A program made the translations under genes and the position numbers. From Cellulomonas avistercoris (GTDB lineage Bacteria > Actinomycetota > Actinomycetes > Actinomycetales > Cellulomonadaceae), in the NCBI RefSeq assembly GCF_014836445.1, contig NZ_JACSQV010000013.1, positions 35,608 through 99,607 of the forward strand: DNA of 64,000 nt, given 5' to 3'. Of the stretch, positions 46,799 through 56,006 are shown one piece after another (position 1 is the first letter of the stretch; each line of letters opens with the position of its first letter). The notes under the pieces were generated by a model. That model saw only the letters and a list, made by a program, of their open reading frames with translations. It made no database searches and was not told the DNA's origin.

Positions 46799-48054
46799 GC
46801 CAGCCCGCCGCGCCGCCCCCGGCGCAGCCCCCCAGCGAGCCGCAGGACGCGCCCGTCGCGGCCCCGGCGGCGACCGAGGAGCGCCCCCCGGGCCTCCTGC
46901 AGGACGTGCTGGCGTCGTCGTGGCTGATGACGGTCTGCGCGATCGTGCTCGCGCTCGTCATCGGCGCCGTCCTCATCGCCGCGGCCGACCCCGACGTGCA
47001 GTCCAGCGCGGGCTACCTGTTCGCGCGGCCCTCGGACTTCTTCACGGCCGTGTGGCAGACCATCTCCAGCGCCTACGCGGCCCTCTTCCAGGGCGCGGTG
47101 TTCGACTGGGCGGCTGCCAGCCCGCAGCGGGCGATCCGCCCGCTGACCGAGACGTTGACGATCTCCGTGCCGCTCATCCTCGCCGGTCTCGGCGTGGGCA
47201 TCGGCTTCCGTGCCGGCCTGTTCAACATCGGTGCCCAGGGCCAGATCACGCTCGGCGCGATCCTCGCGTCGTGGGTCGGGTTCACGTGGCACCTGCCCGC
47301 CGGCCTCCACCTCGCCGTCGCCATGGTCGGAGCGGCCATCGGTGGCGCGGTGTGGGCGTCGATCGCCGGTGTCCTCAAGGCGCGCACCGGCGCGCACGAG
47401 GTGATCGTCACGATCATGCTCAACAACATCGCCGTGTTCCTCGTGCTGTACCTGCTGACGACCAGCGTGTTCCGCTCGCCGACGCCGCAGGTCGGGCGCA
47501 CGGTGGCCGAGACGGCGATGCTGCCGGGGCTGCTCGGCGACGGTTTCCGCCTGCACCTGGGCTTCCCGCTGGCGCTGCTCGCCGCGCTCGGCGTCTGGTG
47601 GCTCATGGAGCGCTCGACCGTCGGGTTCCGTTTCCGCGCCGTGGGGTCCAACCCGCACGCGGCGCGGACCGCCGGCATGTCGGTGCCGTGGGTCACGATC
47701 ACCGTGATGGCCGTCGCGGGCGCGCTCGCCGGCCTCGCGGGCGGTGCGCAGCTGCTCGGCACCGAGCGCAACCTCACGGGCGCGATCGCCGGCAGCATCG
47801 GCTTCGACGCCCTGACGGTCGCGCTGCTGGGCCGCTCGAAGCCGCTGGGCACCGTGCTCGCCGGCATCCTCTTCGGAGCGTTCGCGGCCGGTGGCCGCCT
47901 CATGCAGACCCGCACGGGCACCCCGATCGACATCGTGCTGGTCCTGCAGTCCCTCATCGTCCTGTTCATCGCGGCGCCGCCGCTCGTGCGCGCGGTCTTC
48001 CGGCTACGCGCACCCGGCGAACGCCGCCGCTCCACCGCGGAGGCGGCAGCATGA
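46795..48054 (+). CDS. Nucleoside ABC transporter permease 1
   Basis: A 419-residue membrane protein of the RbsC/NupP type. A 35-residue proline/alanine-rich tail precedes about ten helices. Family segments: FRAGLFNIGAQGQITLGAILA in the middle, EVIVTIMLNNIAVFLVLYL and RFRAVGSNPHAARTAGM. It forms half of the membrane channel for the nucleoside importer. ATG 46795 overlaps the ATPase stop by 4 bases and its stop overlaps the next permease, so ATPase and permeases are made in fixed ratio. Confidence 0.93.
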   Translation: MSQPAAPPPAQPPSEPQDAPVAAPAATEERPPGLLQDVLASSWLMTVCAIVLALVIGAVLIAAADPDVQSSAGYLFARPSDFFTAVWQTISSAYAALFQGAVFDWAAASPQRAIRPLTETLTISVPLILAGLGVGIGFRAGLFNIGAQGQITLGAILASWVGFTWHLPAGLHLAVAMVGAAIGGAVWASIAGVLKARTGAHEVIVTIMLNNIAVFLVLYLLTTSVFRSPTPQVGRTVAETAMLPGLLGDGFRLHLGFPLALLAALGVWWLMERSTVGFRFRAVGSNPHAARTAGMSVPWVTITVMAVAGALAGLAGGAQLLGTERNLTGAIAGSIGFDALTVALLGRSKPLGTVLAGILFGAFAAGGRLMQTRTGTPIDIVLVLQSLIVLFIAAPPLVRAVFRLRAPGERRRSTAEAAA

Positions 48055-49340
48055 GCCTGGCCACGCCCGTGACCGAGAACGCCCCGGCACCGGACGACGC
48101 GGGACGCCTGCGCCCCACCTGGCGCGGACCGATCGCCTACGCCGTCATCGCCCTCGTCGCGCTGCTCGCGATGCCGCTGCGCACGCCGGACGGCTCCACC
48201 CGCTTCCGGCTCTCGACCGAGACCGACTTCGCGCAGATCCCGACCTTCGAGGTCCCCGCGGCACCGACCGTGTGGGTGCTCGTCCTGCTCGCCGTGGCGC
48301 TCGCCGCCCTCGCCGCATGGTGGACCCGCCAGGGCCGGCGCACCGGGCTGTGGCTGCCGGTGGTCTTCGGCGTCGCCCTGCTGCTCGCGTTCCTCACGTT
48401 CGTCGGCGCCGGACGCTCCGCGGTCATCCCGCTGACGTCGGTCGCGACGGGGACGCTGTTCCTCGCGACGCCGCTCATCTTCGGCGCCCTGTCCGGCGTC
48501 GTGTGCGAGCGCGTCGGCATCGTCAACATCGCCATCGAGGGCCAGCTGCTGGCCGGCGCGTTCATCGCGGCGGTCGTCGGGTCGCTCACGGCGTCCGCGT
48601 ACATGGGCCTGGTGGCCGCGCCCGTCGCCGGTGCGCTGGTCGGCATGCTGCTGGTCTTCTTCGCGGTGCGGTACCACGTCAACCAGATCATCGTCGGCGT
48701 CGTGCTCAACGTGCTGGTCGTCGGCCTGACGAGCTTCCTGTTCTCCACGGTGCTCGCGGAGGACCCGGGCACGTGGAACCAGCGCCAGGCGCTGCCGGTG
48801 CTGCCGATCCCGGTGCTGTCGCAGATCCCGGTGATCGGGCCGATCCTCTTCCGCCAGACGCTGCTGGTCTACCTCATGTACGTCATCGTCGTCGCGCTGC
48901 AGGTCTACCTGTTCCGCAGCCGGTGGGGCCTGCGCCTGCGCGCCGTCGGGGAGCACCCGAAGGCGGCGGACACGGTGGGCATCGACGTCAACCGCACGCG
49001 CGTGCGCAACACGATCCTCGGCTCCGCGATCGCCGGGCTGGGCGGTGCGTTCTTCACCGTCGCGTCCGGCCTCGCGTTCGGCAAGGAGATGACCGGCGGG
49101 CGCGGGTTCATCGCGCTGGCCGCGATGATCCTGGGCCGGTGGAGCCCCAAGGGTGCCGTCGCGGCGGCCCTGCTGTTCGGCTTCGCGGACAACCTGCGCA
49201 CCGTGCTGGGCACGATCGGCAGCTCGGTCCCGCCGCAGCTGCTGCTCATGACGCCCTACATCGTCACGATCCTCGCGGTCGCCGGGTTCGCCGGCCGGGT
49301 GCGCGCACCCGCCGCCGAGGGCATCCCGTACGTCAAGTGA
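48051..49340 (+). CDS. Nucleoside ABC transporter permease 2
   Basis: A 429-residue second permease (NupQ type). Hallmark segments: GVVCERVGIVNIAIEGQLLAGAF, HVNQIIVGVVLNVLVVGL and LRAVGEHPKAADTVGIDV. It has two extra N-terminal helices before the conserved core. The ATG overlaps the previous stop (ATGA). Its own stop lies within a run of four 8-base repeats that leads into cdd, so uptake and deamination genes are in one transcript. Confidence 0.93.
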   Translation: MSLATPVTENAPAPDDAGRLRPTWRGPIAYAVIALVALLAMPLRTPDGSTRFRLSTETDFAQIPTFEVPAAPTVWVLVLLAVALAALAAWWTRQGRRTGLWLPVVFGVALLLAFLTFVGAGRSAVIPLTSVATGTLFLATPLIFGALSGVVCERVGIVNIAIEGQLLAGAFIAAVVGSLTASAYMGLVAAPVAGALVGMLLVFFAVRYHVNQIIVGVVLNVLVVGLTSFLFSTVLAEDPGTWNQRQALPVLPIPVLSQIPVIGPILFRQTLLVYLMYVIVVALQVYLFRSRWGLRLRAVGEHPKAADTVGIDVNRTRVRNTILGSAIAGLGGAFFTVASGLAFGKEMTGGRGFIALAAMILGRWSPKGAVAAALLFGFADNLRTVLGTIGSSVPPQLLLMTPYIVTILAVAGFAGRVRAPAAEGIPYVK

Positions 49341-49368
49341 GCACCTGAGCACGTGAGCAAGTGAGCAA
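49337..49368 (+). repeat. Four tandem 8-base repeats at the permease-cdd junction
   Basis: GTGAGCAC, CTGAGCAC, GTGAGCAA and GTGAGCAA follow each other without gaps. The permease stop (49338-49340) is in unit 1 and an in-frame GTG for cdd is in unit 4 (49361). Confidence 0.8.
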
Positions 49369-49381
49369 GGAGGCGGGGGCC

Positions 49382-49843
49382 GTGGACGGCACCGGGCAGG
49401 ACGGGCAGGGCTCGCAGGTCGACTGGGAGGCGTTGCGGGAGGCTGCGCGGGGGATGCTCGAGCGGGCGTACGTGCCGTACTCGCGGTTCCCCGTGGGTGT
49501 GGCCGCGCTCGTCGACGACGGCCGGGTGGTCACGGGCTGCAACGTGGAGAACGCGTCGTACGGCGTCACGCTGTGCGCCGAGTGCAGCCTGGTCTCGATG
49601 CTGCACGTCACCGGCGGCGGGCGGCTCGTGGCCTTCACGTGCGTCGACGGGCACGGCAACGTGCTCGCCCCGTGCGGGCGGTGCCGCCAGCTGCTGTACG
49701 AGCACGGGGGGCCGGATCTGCTGGTCGAGACCGTGCGGGGCATCCGCCCCATGAGCGAGGTGCTGCCCGACGCGTTCGGCCCGCACGACCTCGTGGAGCG
49801 CGGGGACGCGGCGCAGGCCGCAGAAGAGGAGCAGGACGCATGA
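49382..49843 (+). CDS. cdd: Cytidine deaminase
   Basis: A 153-residue zinc enzyme deaminating cytidine and deoxycytidine to uridine and deoxyuridine. The catalytic glutamate and zinc cysteine are in CAECS, and the other two zinc cysteines in PCGRC; GCNVENASYG binds the nucleoside. GTG 49382 is preferred because AGGAGG lies 8 bases before it; GTG 49361, inside the repeat, would add seven residues. Its stop overlaps deoA (ATGA). It lies directly after the transporter genes, matching a nucleoside import and breakdown operon. Confidence 0.93.
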   Translation: MDGTGQDGQGSQVDWEALREAARGMLERAYVPYSRFPVGVAALVDDGRVVTGCNVENASYGVTLCAECSLVSMLHVTGGGRLVAFTCVDGHGNVLAPCGRCRQLLYEHGGPDLLVETVRGIRPMSEVLPDAFGPHDLVERGDAAQAAEEEQDA

Positions 49844-51135
49844 GCGAGCAGTTCGACGCCGTGGACGTCATCGTCGCCAAGCGCGACGGGCGACGGCTGG
49901 CCGACGAGCAGATCGACTGGGTCGTCGACGCCTACACCCGAGGGGTGGTGGCCGACGAGCAGATGTCCGCGCTCGCGATGGCGATCCTGCTCAACGGCAT
50001 GGACCGTGCCGAGATCGCGCGGTGGACGGCCGCGATGATCGCGAGCGGCGAGCGCCTCGACTTCTCGGGCCTGTCGCGCCCGACGGCCGACAAGCACTCG
50101 ACCGGGGGCGTGGGGGACAAGATCACCCTGCCGCTGGCGCCGCTCGTCGCCGTGTTCGGCGTCGCCGTGCCGCAGCTCTCCGGCCGCGGCCTGGGCCACA
50201 CCGGCGGGACGCTCGACAAGCTCGAGTCGATCCCGGGCTGGCGTGCCGCGCTGAGCAACGACGAGATGATGCGCCAGCTCGAGGACGTCGGTGCGGTCAT
50301 CTGCGCGGCCGGCTCCGGCCTGGCGCCCGCCGACCGCAAGCTCTACGCGCTGCGCGACGTCACCGGGACCGTCGAGGCCATCCCGCTCATCGCGAGCTCG
50401 ATCATGAGCAAGAAGATCGCCGAGGGCACCGGTTCGCTCGTGCTCGACGTCAAGGTCGGGTCGGGCGCCTTCATGAAGGACGCCGAGCGCGCGGGCGAGC
50501 TGGCCCGCACGATGGTCGAGCTCGGGACCGACGCCGGCGTGCGGACCGTCGCGCTGCTCACGGACATGTCGACGCCGCTGGGCCTCACGGCCGGCAACGC
50601 GCTCGAGGTGCGCGAGTCGGTCGAGGTGCTCGCCGGCGGCGGACCGCAGGACGTCGTCGAGCTGACGGTCGCGCTCGCGCGCGAGATGCTCGACGCCGCC
50701 GGACGCCCGGACGCGGACCCCGCGGCCGCGCTGGCCGACGGCCGCGCGATGGACGTGTGGCGCCGGATGATCGCCGCCCAGGGCGGCGACGTCGACGCGC
50801 CGCTGCCCGTCGCCCGCGAGCAGGAGCAGGTCCTCGCCGAGGCCGACGGCGTGCTGACGACGCTGGACGCGTACGCCGTCGGCGTGGCCGCCTGGCGGCT
50901 CGGCGCCGGCCGCGCGCGCAAGGAGGACCCGGTGCAGGCGGGCGCCGGTGTCGAGATCCACGCGCGCCCCGGCGACACGGTGCGTGCGGGGCAGCCGGTC
51001 CTCACGCTCCACACGGACACCCCCGAGCGCTTCGGACGTGCGCGCGAGGCCCTCGCCGGGGGCGTCGTGGTCGACCCGCAGGGGACGCCGGGCCGGCGCG
51101 CGCCGCTCGTCCTCGACCGCGTCGCCGCGGGCTGA
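49840..51135 (+). CDS. deoA: Thymidine (pyrimidine-nucleoside) phosphorylase
   Basis: A 431-residue enzyme splitting thymidine or deoxyuridine by phosphate into base and deoxyribose 1-phosphate. The phosphate-binding signature is KHSTGGVGDK (about residues 83-92), followed by SGRGLGHTGGTLDKLESIPG. The C-terminal domain carries GAGVEIHARPGDTVRAGQPV, a biotinyl-like fold. Length and motifs cannot separate strict thymidine phosphorylase from the broader pyrimidine enzyme. ATG 49840 overlaps cdd. Confidence 0.93.
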   Translation: MSEQFDAVDVIVAKRDGRRLADEQIDWVVDAYTRGVVADEQMSALAMAILLNGMDRAEIARWTAAMIASGERLDFSGLSRPTADKHSTGGVGDKITLPLAPLVAVFGVAVPQLSGRGLGHTGGTLDKLESIPGWRAALSNDEMMRQLEDVGAVICAAGSGLAPADRKLYALRDVTGTVEAIPLIASSIMSKKIAEGTGSLVLDVKVGSGAFMKDAERAGELARTMVELGTDAGVRTVALLTDMSTPLGLTAGNALEVRESVEVLAGGGPQDVVELTVALAREMLDAAGRPDADPAAALADGRAMDVWRRMIAAQGGDVDAPLPVAREQEQVLAEADGVLTTLDAYAVGVAAWRLGAGRARKEDPVQAGAGVEIHARPGDTVRAGQPVLTLHTDTPERFGRAREALAGGVVVDPQGTPGRRAPLVLDRVAAG

Positions 51136-51222
51136 CGTGGCCCGCGCCCGGTCGCGGCGCCCGGGCGCCGGGGCCACGATGAGGAACGCCCAGCCGACGC
51201 ACGACGACCCCCAGGAGGAGTC

Positions 51223-51456
51223 ATGAGCACCGTTCCCGGATCGGAGTCCTGGCGCGACGCCGGCCTCGCGCCCGCCGACACGGAGCTGCCGCTGCGTCTG
51301 ACCGACGTCGACGAGGCCGAGGTCCCGGACACGAGCGGCGCCGAGGAGTACACCCCCGGCTTCCCGCGCGCCGACCGCGAGGACCGCGCGACCGAGGCGG
51401 ACGTGGTCGAGCAGGCCACCGAGGTCCCGCTCGACGACGAGGGCACCGACGCGTGA
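51223..51456 (+). CDS. Small acidic protein of unknown function
   Basis: A 77-residue acidic protein with no cysteine, few long hydrophobic stretches and many Asp, Glu, Thr and Pro residues, so probably disordered (for example DVDEAEVPDTSGAEE and [12 protein letters not shown]). I do not recognise it. It is very likely real: AGGAGGAG sits directly before the ATG and its stop overlaps the add start (GTGA). It lies between deoA and add in the nucleoside salvage operon; a regulatory or adaptor role is only a guess. Confidence 0.7.
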   Translation: MSTVPGSESWRDAGLAPADTELPLRLTDVDEAEVPDTSGAEEYTPGFPRADREDRATEADVVEQATEVPLDDEGTDA

Positions 51457-52571
51457 CGCCTCCGGACGAACCCGGGGACCTCGACGCCGCGCTGCGCGCG
51501 CTGCCGAAGGTCCTGCTCCACGACCACCTCGACGGCGGGGTGCGTCCCGCCACGGTGGTCGAGCTCGCGGCCGCGGTCGGGCACGAGCTGCCGACGACCG
51601 ACCCGCAGGAGCTGGGCCGGTGGTTCGTCGACGCCGCCGGGTCCGGCTCGTTGCCGCGCTACCTCGAGACGTTCGTGCACACGCTCGCGGTCATGCAGAC
51701 CGCCGAGGGGCTGCGCCGGGTGGCGCGTGAGGCGGTGCTCGACCTGGCCGCCGACGGCGTCGTGCACGCCGAGCTCCGCTACGCGCCCGAGCAGCACCAG
51801 CGCACCGGGCTGACGCTGCAGCAGGTCGTCGACGCGGTGCGCGAGGGCTTCGCCGAGGGCACGGAGCTCGCGGCGGCCGACGGGCACGAGATCCGCGTCG
51901 TGCAGGTGCTGTCCGCGATGCGCCAGGACCACCGGTCCGCCGAGATCGCGGCGCTCGCGCTCGCGAACCGCGACGCGGGCGTCGTCGCGTTCGACATCGC
52001 CGGCCCGGAGGAGGGGTTCCCGCCCTCGCGGCACGCGGCCGCCTTCCGCGTCGTGCGGGACGCGTGCTTCCCCGCGACCGTCCACGCCGGCGAGGCGGAC
52101 GGGCTCGACTCGATCGCGGAGGCGCTGCACGTCGCCGGGGCCGTGCGCCTGGGCCACGGCGTCCGCCTCGCGGACGACGTGCACGAGGCGCCGGACGGCA
52201 CCTGGCGCCTCGGCCTGCTCGCGCACTGGGTGCGCGACCGCCGGGTGCCGCTCGAGGTGTGCCCGTCGTCGAACCTCCAGACCGGTGCCGCGGCGTCGGT
52301 CGCCGAGCACCCCGTGACGCTGCTGCGGCGGGCGGGCTTCGAGGTCACCGTCAACACCGACAACCGCCTGCAGTCGGGCACGTCCCTCTCGCGCGAGCTC
52401 GGCCTGCTCGTCCGCGAGGCCGGCTGGACGCTCGACGACGTGCTCGAGGTGACGCTCACCGCGGCCCGGCACGCTTTCCTGCACCACGACGAGCGCCGCG
52501 CGCTCGTCGACCGCATCGTCCGCCCGGCGGCCACGCCGGGCACCGCACGCCCCGGGAGGCACCGCGCATGA
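51453..52571 (+). CDS. add: Adenosine deaminase
   Basis: A 372-residue TIM-barrel zinc enzyme converting adenosine and deoxyadenosine to inosine forms. Zinc ligands are in LLHDHLDGG and [10 protein letters not shown] (with the catalytic glutamate), RLGHGVRL, and the aspartate in NTDNRL. Substrate residues of the ADA group (rather than adenine deaminase) are present. GTG 51453 overlaps the small acidic gene. The product inosine is the substrate of the PNP at 57983. Confidence 0.93.
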   Translation: MTPPDEPGDLDAALRALPKVLLHDHLDGGVRPATVVELAAAVGHELPTTDPQELGRWFVDAAGSGSLPRYLETFVHTLAVMQTAEGLRRVAREAVLDLAADGVVHAELRYAPEQHQRTGLTLQQVVDAVREGFAEGTELAAADGHEIRVVQVLSAMRQDHRSAEIAALALANRDAGVVAFDIAGPEEGFPPSRHAAAFRVVRDACFPATVHAGEADGLDSIAEALHVAGAVRLGHGVRLADDVHEAPDGTWRLGLLAHWVRDRRVPLEVCPSSNLQTGAAASVAEHPVTLLRRAGFEVTVNTDNRLQSGTSLSRELGLLVREAGWTLDDVLEVTLTAARHAFLHHDERRALVDRIVRPAATPGTARPGRHRA

Positions 52572-53287
52572 CCACCGACGACACCCCCACCACGCAGGCA
52601 CCGATCGACGCGGTCGGGCTCGCGCGGCTCGTCGACCACACGCTGCTCAAGCCCGAGGCGACGCGCGCCGACGTCGAGGCCCTGGTCGCCGAGGGAGTGA
52701 GGCTCGGCGTGTACTCCGTGTGCGTGTCGCCGTCGTTCCTGCCGCTGGAGATCCCCGTGGGGATCGACGGTGCGCCCGACCTGCTCGTGGCGACGGTGTG
52801 CGGGTTCCCGTCGGGCAAGCACCACAGCGACGTCAAGGCGGCCGAGGCGGCACGCGCGGTGCGCGACGGTGCCGACGAGGTCGACATGGTGATCGACGTC
52901 GGCGCCGCCAAGGAGGGCCGGTTCGCGGACGTCCGGCAGGACATCGCGACCGTGCGTGCGGCGGCGCCCGCGCCGACCGTGCTCAAGGTGATCATCGAGT
53001 CCGCGGCGCTCACCGACGACGAGATCGTCGGCGTGTGCCAGGCCGCGGAGGCCGCCGGCGCCGACTTCGTCAAGACGTCGACGGGGTTCCACCCGGCCGG
53101 CGGCGCGACCGTCCACGCGGTCGCGCTCATGGCGCGCACGGTCGGTGGGCGGCTGGGGGTCAAGGCGTCGGGCGGTGTCCGCACGGCGGCGGACGCGCTC
53201 GCCATGGTCGAGGCCGGGGCCACCCGGCTGGGGCTCTCGGGGACCGCGGCGGTGCTCGCCGGGCTCACCGCGGACGGCGACTACTGA
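52568..53287 (+). CDS. deoC: Deoxyribose-phosphate aldolase
   Basis: A 239-residue class I aldolase cleaving deoxyribose 5-phosphate to acetaldehyde and glyceraldehyde 3-phosphate, so that nucleoside carbon enters glycolysis. The Schiff-base lysine is in [20 protein letters not shown] holds the second lysine; [10 protein letters not shown] near the N-terminus and [12 protein letters not shown] complete the active site. ATG 52568 overlaps the add stop (ATGA). It is the last gene of the block; no phosphopentomutase deoB is in the window, though the phosphohexomutase at 56005 lies nearby. Confidence 0.94.
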   Translation: MTTDDTPTTQAPIDAVGLARLVDHTLLKPEATRADVEALVAEGVRLGVYSVCVSPSFLPLEIPVGIDGAPDLLVATVCGFPSGKHHSDVKAAEAARAVRDGADEVDMVIDVGAAKEGRFADVRQDIATVRAAAPAPTVLKVIIESAALTDDEIVGVCQAAEAAGADFVKTSTGFHPAGGATVHAVALMARTVGGRLGVKASGGVRTAADALAMVEAGATRLGLSGTAAVLAGLTADGDY

Positions 53288-53385
53288 CGTCCCGGGCCAC
53301 CGGATCCGCCCTCCGGGGCATGAGAGGGACGTGAGAGTTCCGCGTCCCCACGGGTGAATCCTGTCCGATCCGGGCGAATCGGGCG

Positions 53386-53415
53386 TTGACTTGGGCGCCG
53401 GCGACGGACGATGGT
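53386..53415 (+). promoter_or_regulatory. Possible promoter of the secreted CBM2 protein
   Basis: TTGACT (53386-53391) is one of the best -35 boxes in the window; the -10 region GATGGT (53410-53415) is weak with an 18-base spacer. A weak -10 would fit regulated expression. I see no CebR/CelR-like palindrome in 53288-53530. Confidence 0.35.
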
Positions 53416-53530
53416 GGACGGTCGTCCGGTTCGACTCGCACGTGGCCGACGACCCACGTAGGTCACGAGCAGGTGCACCGGTCCGACGACCCGACGGCGT
53501 GCGCACCCGCGGGGAGGAGACGCACGCCGC

Positions 53531-55933
53531 ATGAGCCGGATCAGGCGCGGCACGCTGGTCGTGGCGCTCGTCGTCGCGTTCCTCCTCGGCGCCGCGCTCG
53601 CGGCCGCGTTCGGCAGCAACGCCGGCGGACGCAAGGACCTCGTCGTGCCGGAGGGCTGGCGGAGCGCCTGGGACGCGGCCCACGTGCTCGAGGGTGACGA
53701 CGTGGCGCTCGCGTGGGGGGACCGCGTCGGTGCCGACCCCACGCGGGCGTCCGAGGACCTGCGCTTCGACCCCGCCGTCGTCGTCGCCCAGCTCGAGGCG
53801 CTGCACGCGCTCGACGTGGACGTCCTGCGGCTGGGGGCTCCCCAGGGGCCCCTCGCGGGGCGCAAGCTCCTCGTCGTCGTCGACGGGAGCTGGTCGACGG
53901 GTCCCGGTGCACCGCTCGATCCCGGCGTGGCCGCCGTCGTGGACGGCGGGCTGTCCACGACGGACGGGGCCGTGCCGCCCACCCGCGGGGCCGTCGTGGG
54001 CGGGGTGGCGATGCTGCACGTCCAGCCGGCCGTGCTCGCGTCGTCGTTGACGAGCACCGCGGCCACCGGCGCGACCGCCACCGCCTCCGCGCCGGCCTCC
54101 TCGTCCGCGGCCCCGCCCGCCACCGGGTCACCGGGAGCCACGCAGGACGCCCGCACTCGGGTCCCCGCAGGCACGCCGTGGGAGCTGGCCCGTGGCGTCG
54201 CCGAGGCGCTGCAGCGCCTGACGGAGGCCGCGCACCCGGGCCACGGGCTCACGGACGAGGCCGCGGACGTCCTGCGGCCCGCCGCGTCGGCCTACCTGGC
54301 GTCGTTCGCGGTCCCCGAGGGGCACGCCGACGTCGCCGACCACCTCCTGGCGCCCCAGCTCGCCTGGGGGAGCCCGCGCCAGGGTGCAGCCGGCTGGCTG
54401 CTGCTGCAGCACCTGGCCGACCGGTCGTCGCCGACGCTCGTGCACGAGCTGTGGACCGAGTCGCTCGACACCGAGCACGTCCTGGGCGCGTACGCGCGCC
54501 TCCGGCTCGCCAACGCCTCGGCGCTCAACCGCCAGGTCGCCCAGTACGCCATGCGGGCCGCGGTCCTCGACGTGCCCGGCACGGGACCGCCCGGCGACCT
54601 CGCCGCGCGGCTGGACCCGGTGCTGCTCGCGCACCGCACGACGCCGGTCGACCCCGCACCGGACGACCCGGGCCACTACCGCGTCACGGGCACGTTCGCG
54701 CCGGCCGCCTACGGCTACACCGTGGTGCGGCTGACGCCCGACGGCTCGGGGGCGGACGTGCGGGTGCGGGTGCGCGGTCACGCGGAGGAGCTCACGGGTG
54801 CCCACCCGGGCTGGAGCTTCGGCCTGGTGGCCGTCGGGCCGGAGGGGCCCCGCTACAGCCCCGTGACCGAGGCCGTCGACGGCGAGCTGCGCCTCGCGCT
54901 GCGCCCCGGGGAGTCCGAGGTGTACCTCGTCGTCGCCGCGACCCCCACCGAGGTCGTCCCGTCGGGTGCGCAGGCCTTCACGGCGACGACCCGCTACCCG
55001 TACGAGTTCCGCGTCGCGGGCGCCTCGGTCACCGACCCGGCCGCCGACGCCGACGTGGCGGGCGGGCACCGGCACGCCAACGGGGGCGGCTGGGTGCAGG
55101 ACACGGCGGACGTCGACCCCGCGGCCCACGTCGCGGCAGGTGCCGTCGTGCGGGGCGACGCCACGGTGGGGCCCGGTGTCCGGATCGAGGGACGCGCGTG
55201 GGTCGAGTCCGGTGCGCGGCTGACGGGCGACGTCGTCGTGCGCGACGTGGCCGTCGTGCGCGGGTCGGCGCGGCTGTCCGGACGCGTCCTCGTCGGCGGC
55301 GACGCGGTCGTGGGGTTCACGTGCGACGCCGGCGCGTACACCACCTACCGCCCGGGCGCGTCGTGCGACCCGGGGGCCGTGGGATCGGACGTCAACCCGG
55401 TCGTCACGCCGTTCGCGGCGGGCGAGACGGCGCTGCGGGACGTCGCCCCCACCATCACCCCGACGAGCGACCCCGTGCCGAGCGGCAGCCCCACCCCGGG
55501 ACCGGACACCACCGCCCCGGCGAGCCCGCGACCGGGGGCGACGACGCCGAGCGCGTCACCGTCCCCGCCGGCGGGCGGCACGTCGTCCGGCGGCGTGGCC
55601 GCGCCGCCCGCCGCGGTGCCGGCCGGTGCCTGCACGGCCGGCTACCAGGTCGTGGGGTCGTGGACCGGTGGTATGCAGGCACAGGTCACCGTCACGGCGA
55701 CGACGCAGGGCGTCAACGGCTGGGTGCTGACCTGGACCCAGCCCCCCGGCCTGCAGATGCTCGACTCGTGGGGTGCCCAGGTGTCGCGCAGCGGCAGCAC
55801 CATCACGGCGGAGAACCTGTCGTGGAACGGCGCGATCGCGAACGGTGCGAGCGTGACGTTCGGGTTCAACGCCACCGCCGAGAGCGACGGCGCCCTGGCC
55901 GTCCCGCTGGTGCGCTGCGAGCGCCGGGGCTGA
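53531..55933 (+). CDS. Secreted multidomain protein with hexapeptide beta-helix and CBM2
   Basis: An 800-residue exported protein. Residues 1-28 are a signal/anchor (basic, then VVALVVAFLLGAALAAAF). Residues about 35-510 are an alpha/beta region that may belong to the DUF6055 (Svx-like) group by layout, ending in a beta domain with HPGWSFGLVAV and RYPYEFRV; a serine/alanine/threonine-rich insert lies near 170-205. Residues about 521-594 form hexapeptide repeats of a left-handed beta helix (VAAGAVVRGDATVGPG). A Pro/Thr/Ser linker (637-693) leads to a C-terminal CBM2 with flanking cysteines and exposed tryptophans in GSWTGG, GWVLTW and LSWNGA. It should bind cellulose or chitin; the enzymatic role of the large domain is unknown. 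GGAGGAG is 11-12 bases before ATG. Confidence 0.8.
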   Translation: MSRIRRGTLVVALVVAFLLGAALAAAFGSNAGGRKDLVVPEGWRSAWDAAHVLEGDDVALAWGDRVGADPTRASEDLRFDPAVVVAQLEALHALDVDVLRLGAPQGPLAGRKLLVVVDGSWSTGPGAPLDPGVAAVVDGGLSTTDGAVPPTRGAVVGGVAMLHVQPAVLASSLTSTAATGATATASAPASSSAAPPATGSPGATQDARTRVPAGTPWELARGVAEALQRLTEAAHPGHGLTDEAADVLRPAASAYLASFAVPEGHADVADHLLAPQLAWGSPRQGAAGWLLLQHLADRSSPTLVHELWTESLDTEHVLGAYARLRLANASALNRQVAQYAMRAAVLDVPGTGPPGDLAARLDPVLLAHRTTPVDPAPDDPGHYRVTGTFAPAAYGYTVVRLTPDGSGADVRVRVRGHAEELTGAHPGWSFGLVAVGPEGPRYSPVTEAVDGELRLALRPGESEVYLVVAATPTEVVPSGAQAFTATTRYPYEFRVAGASVTDPAADADVAGGHRHANGGGWVQDTADVDPAAHVAAGAVVRGDATVGPGVRIEGRAWVESGARLTGDVVVRDVAVVRGSARLSGRVLVGGDAVVGFTCDAGAYTTYRPGASCDPGAVGSDVNPVVTPFAAGETALRDVAPTITPTSDPVPSGSPTPGPDTTAPASPRPGATTPSASPSPPAGGTSSGGVAAPPAAVPAGACTAGYQVVGSWTGGMQAQVTVTATTQGVNGWVLTWTQPPGLQMLDSWGAQVSRSGSTITAENLSWNGAIANGASVTFGFNATAESDGALAVPLVRCERRG

Positions 55934-55960
55934 GGGGCGCGCGGGCGCCCGCGGGTCCGA

Positions 55961-56006
55961 CGGCTGCCGACGACTGCCGACGACTGCCGACGACTGCCGA
56001 CGACTC
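55961..56006. repeat. 10-base tandem repeat at the phosphomannomutase 3' end
   Basis: CGACTGCCGA repeats four times (the first copy CGGCTGCCGA) plus six bases of a fifth. The last copy runs into the stop codon of the minus-strand phosphomannomutase (56005-56007). Confidence 0.85.

Noticed and set aside
55940..55953. 14-base perfect palindrome after the CBM2 gene as a terminator
   Set aside because: It has no loop, so it would form only a short hairpin after losing central pairs; common by chance in GC-rich DNA.
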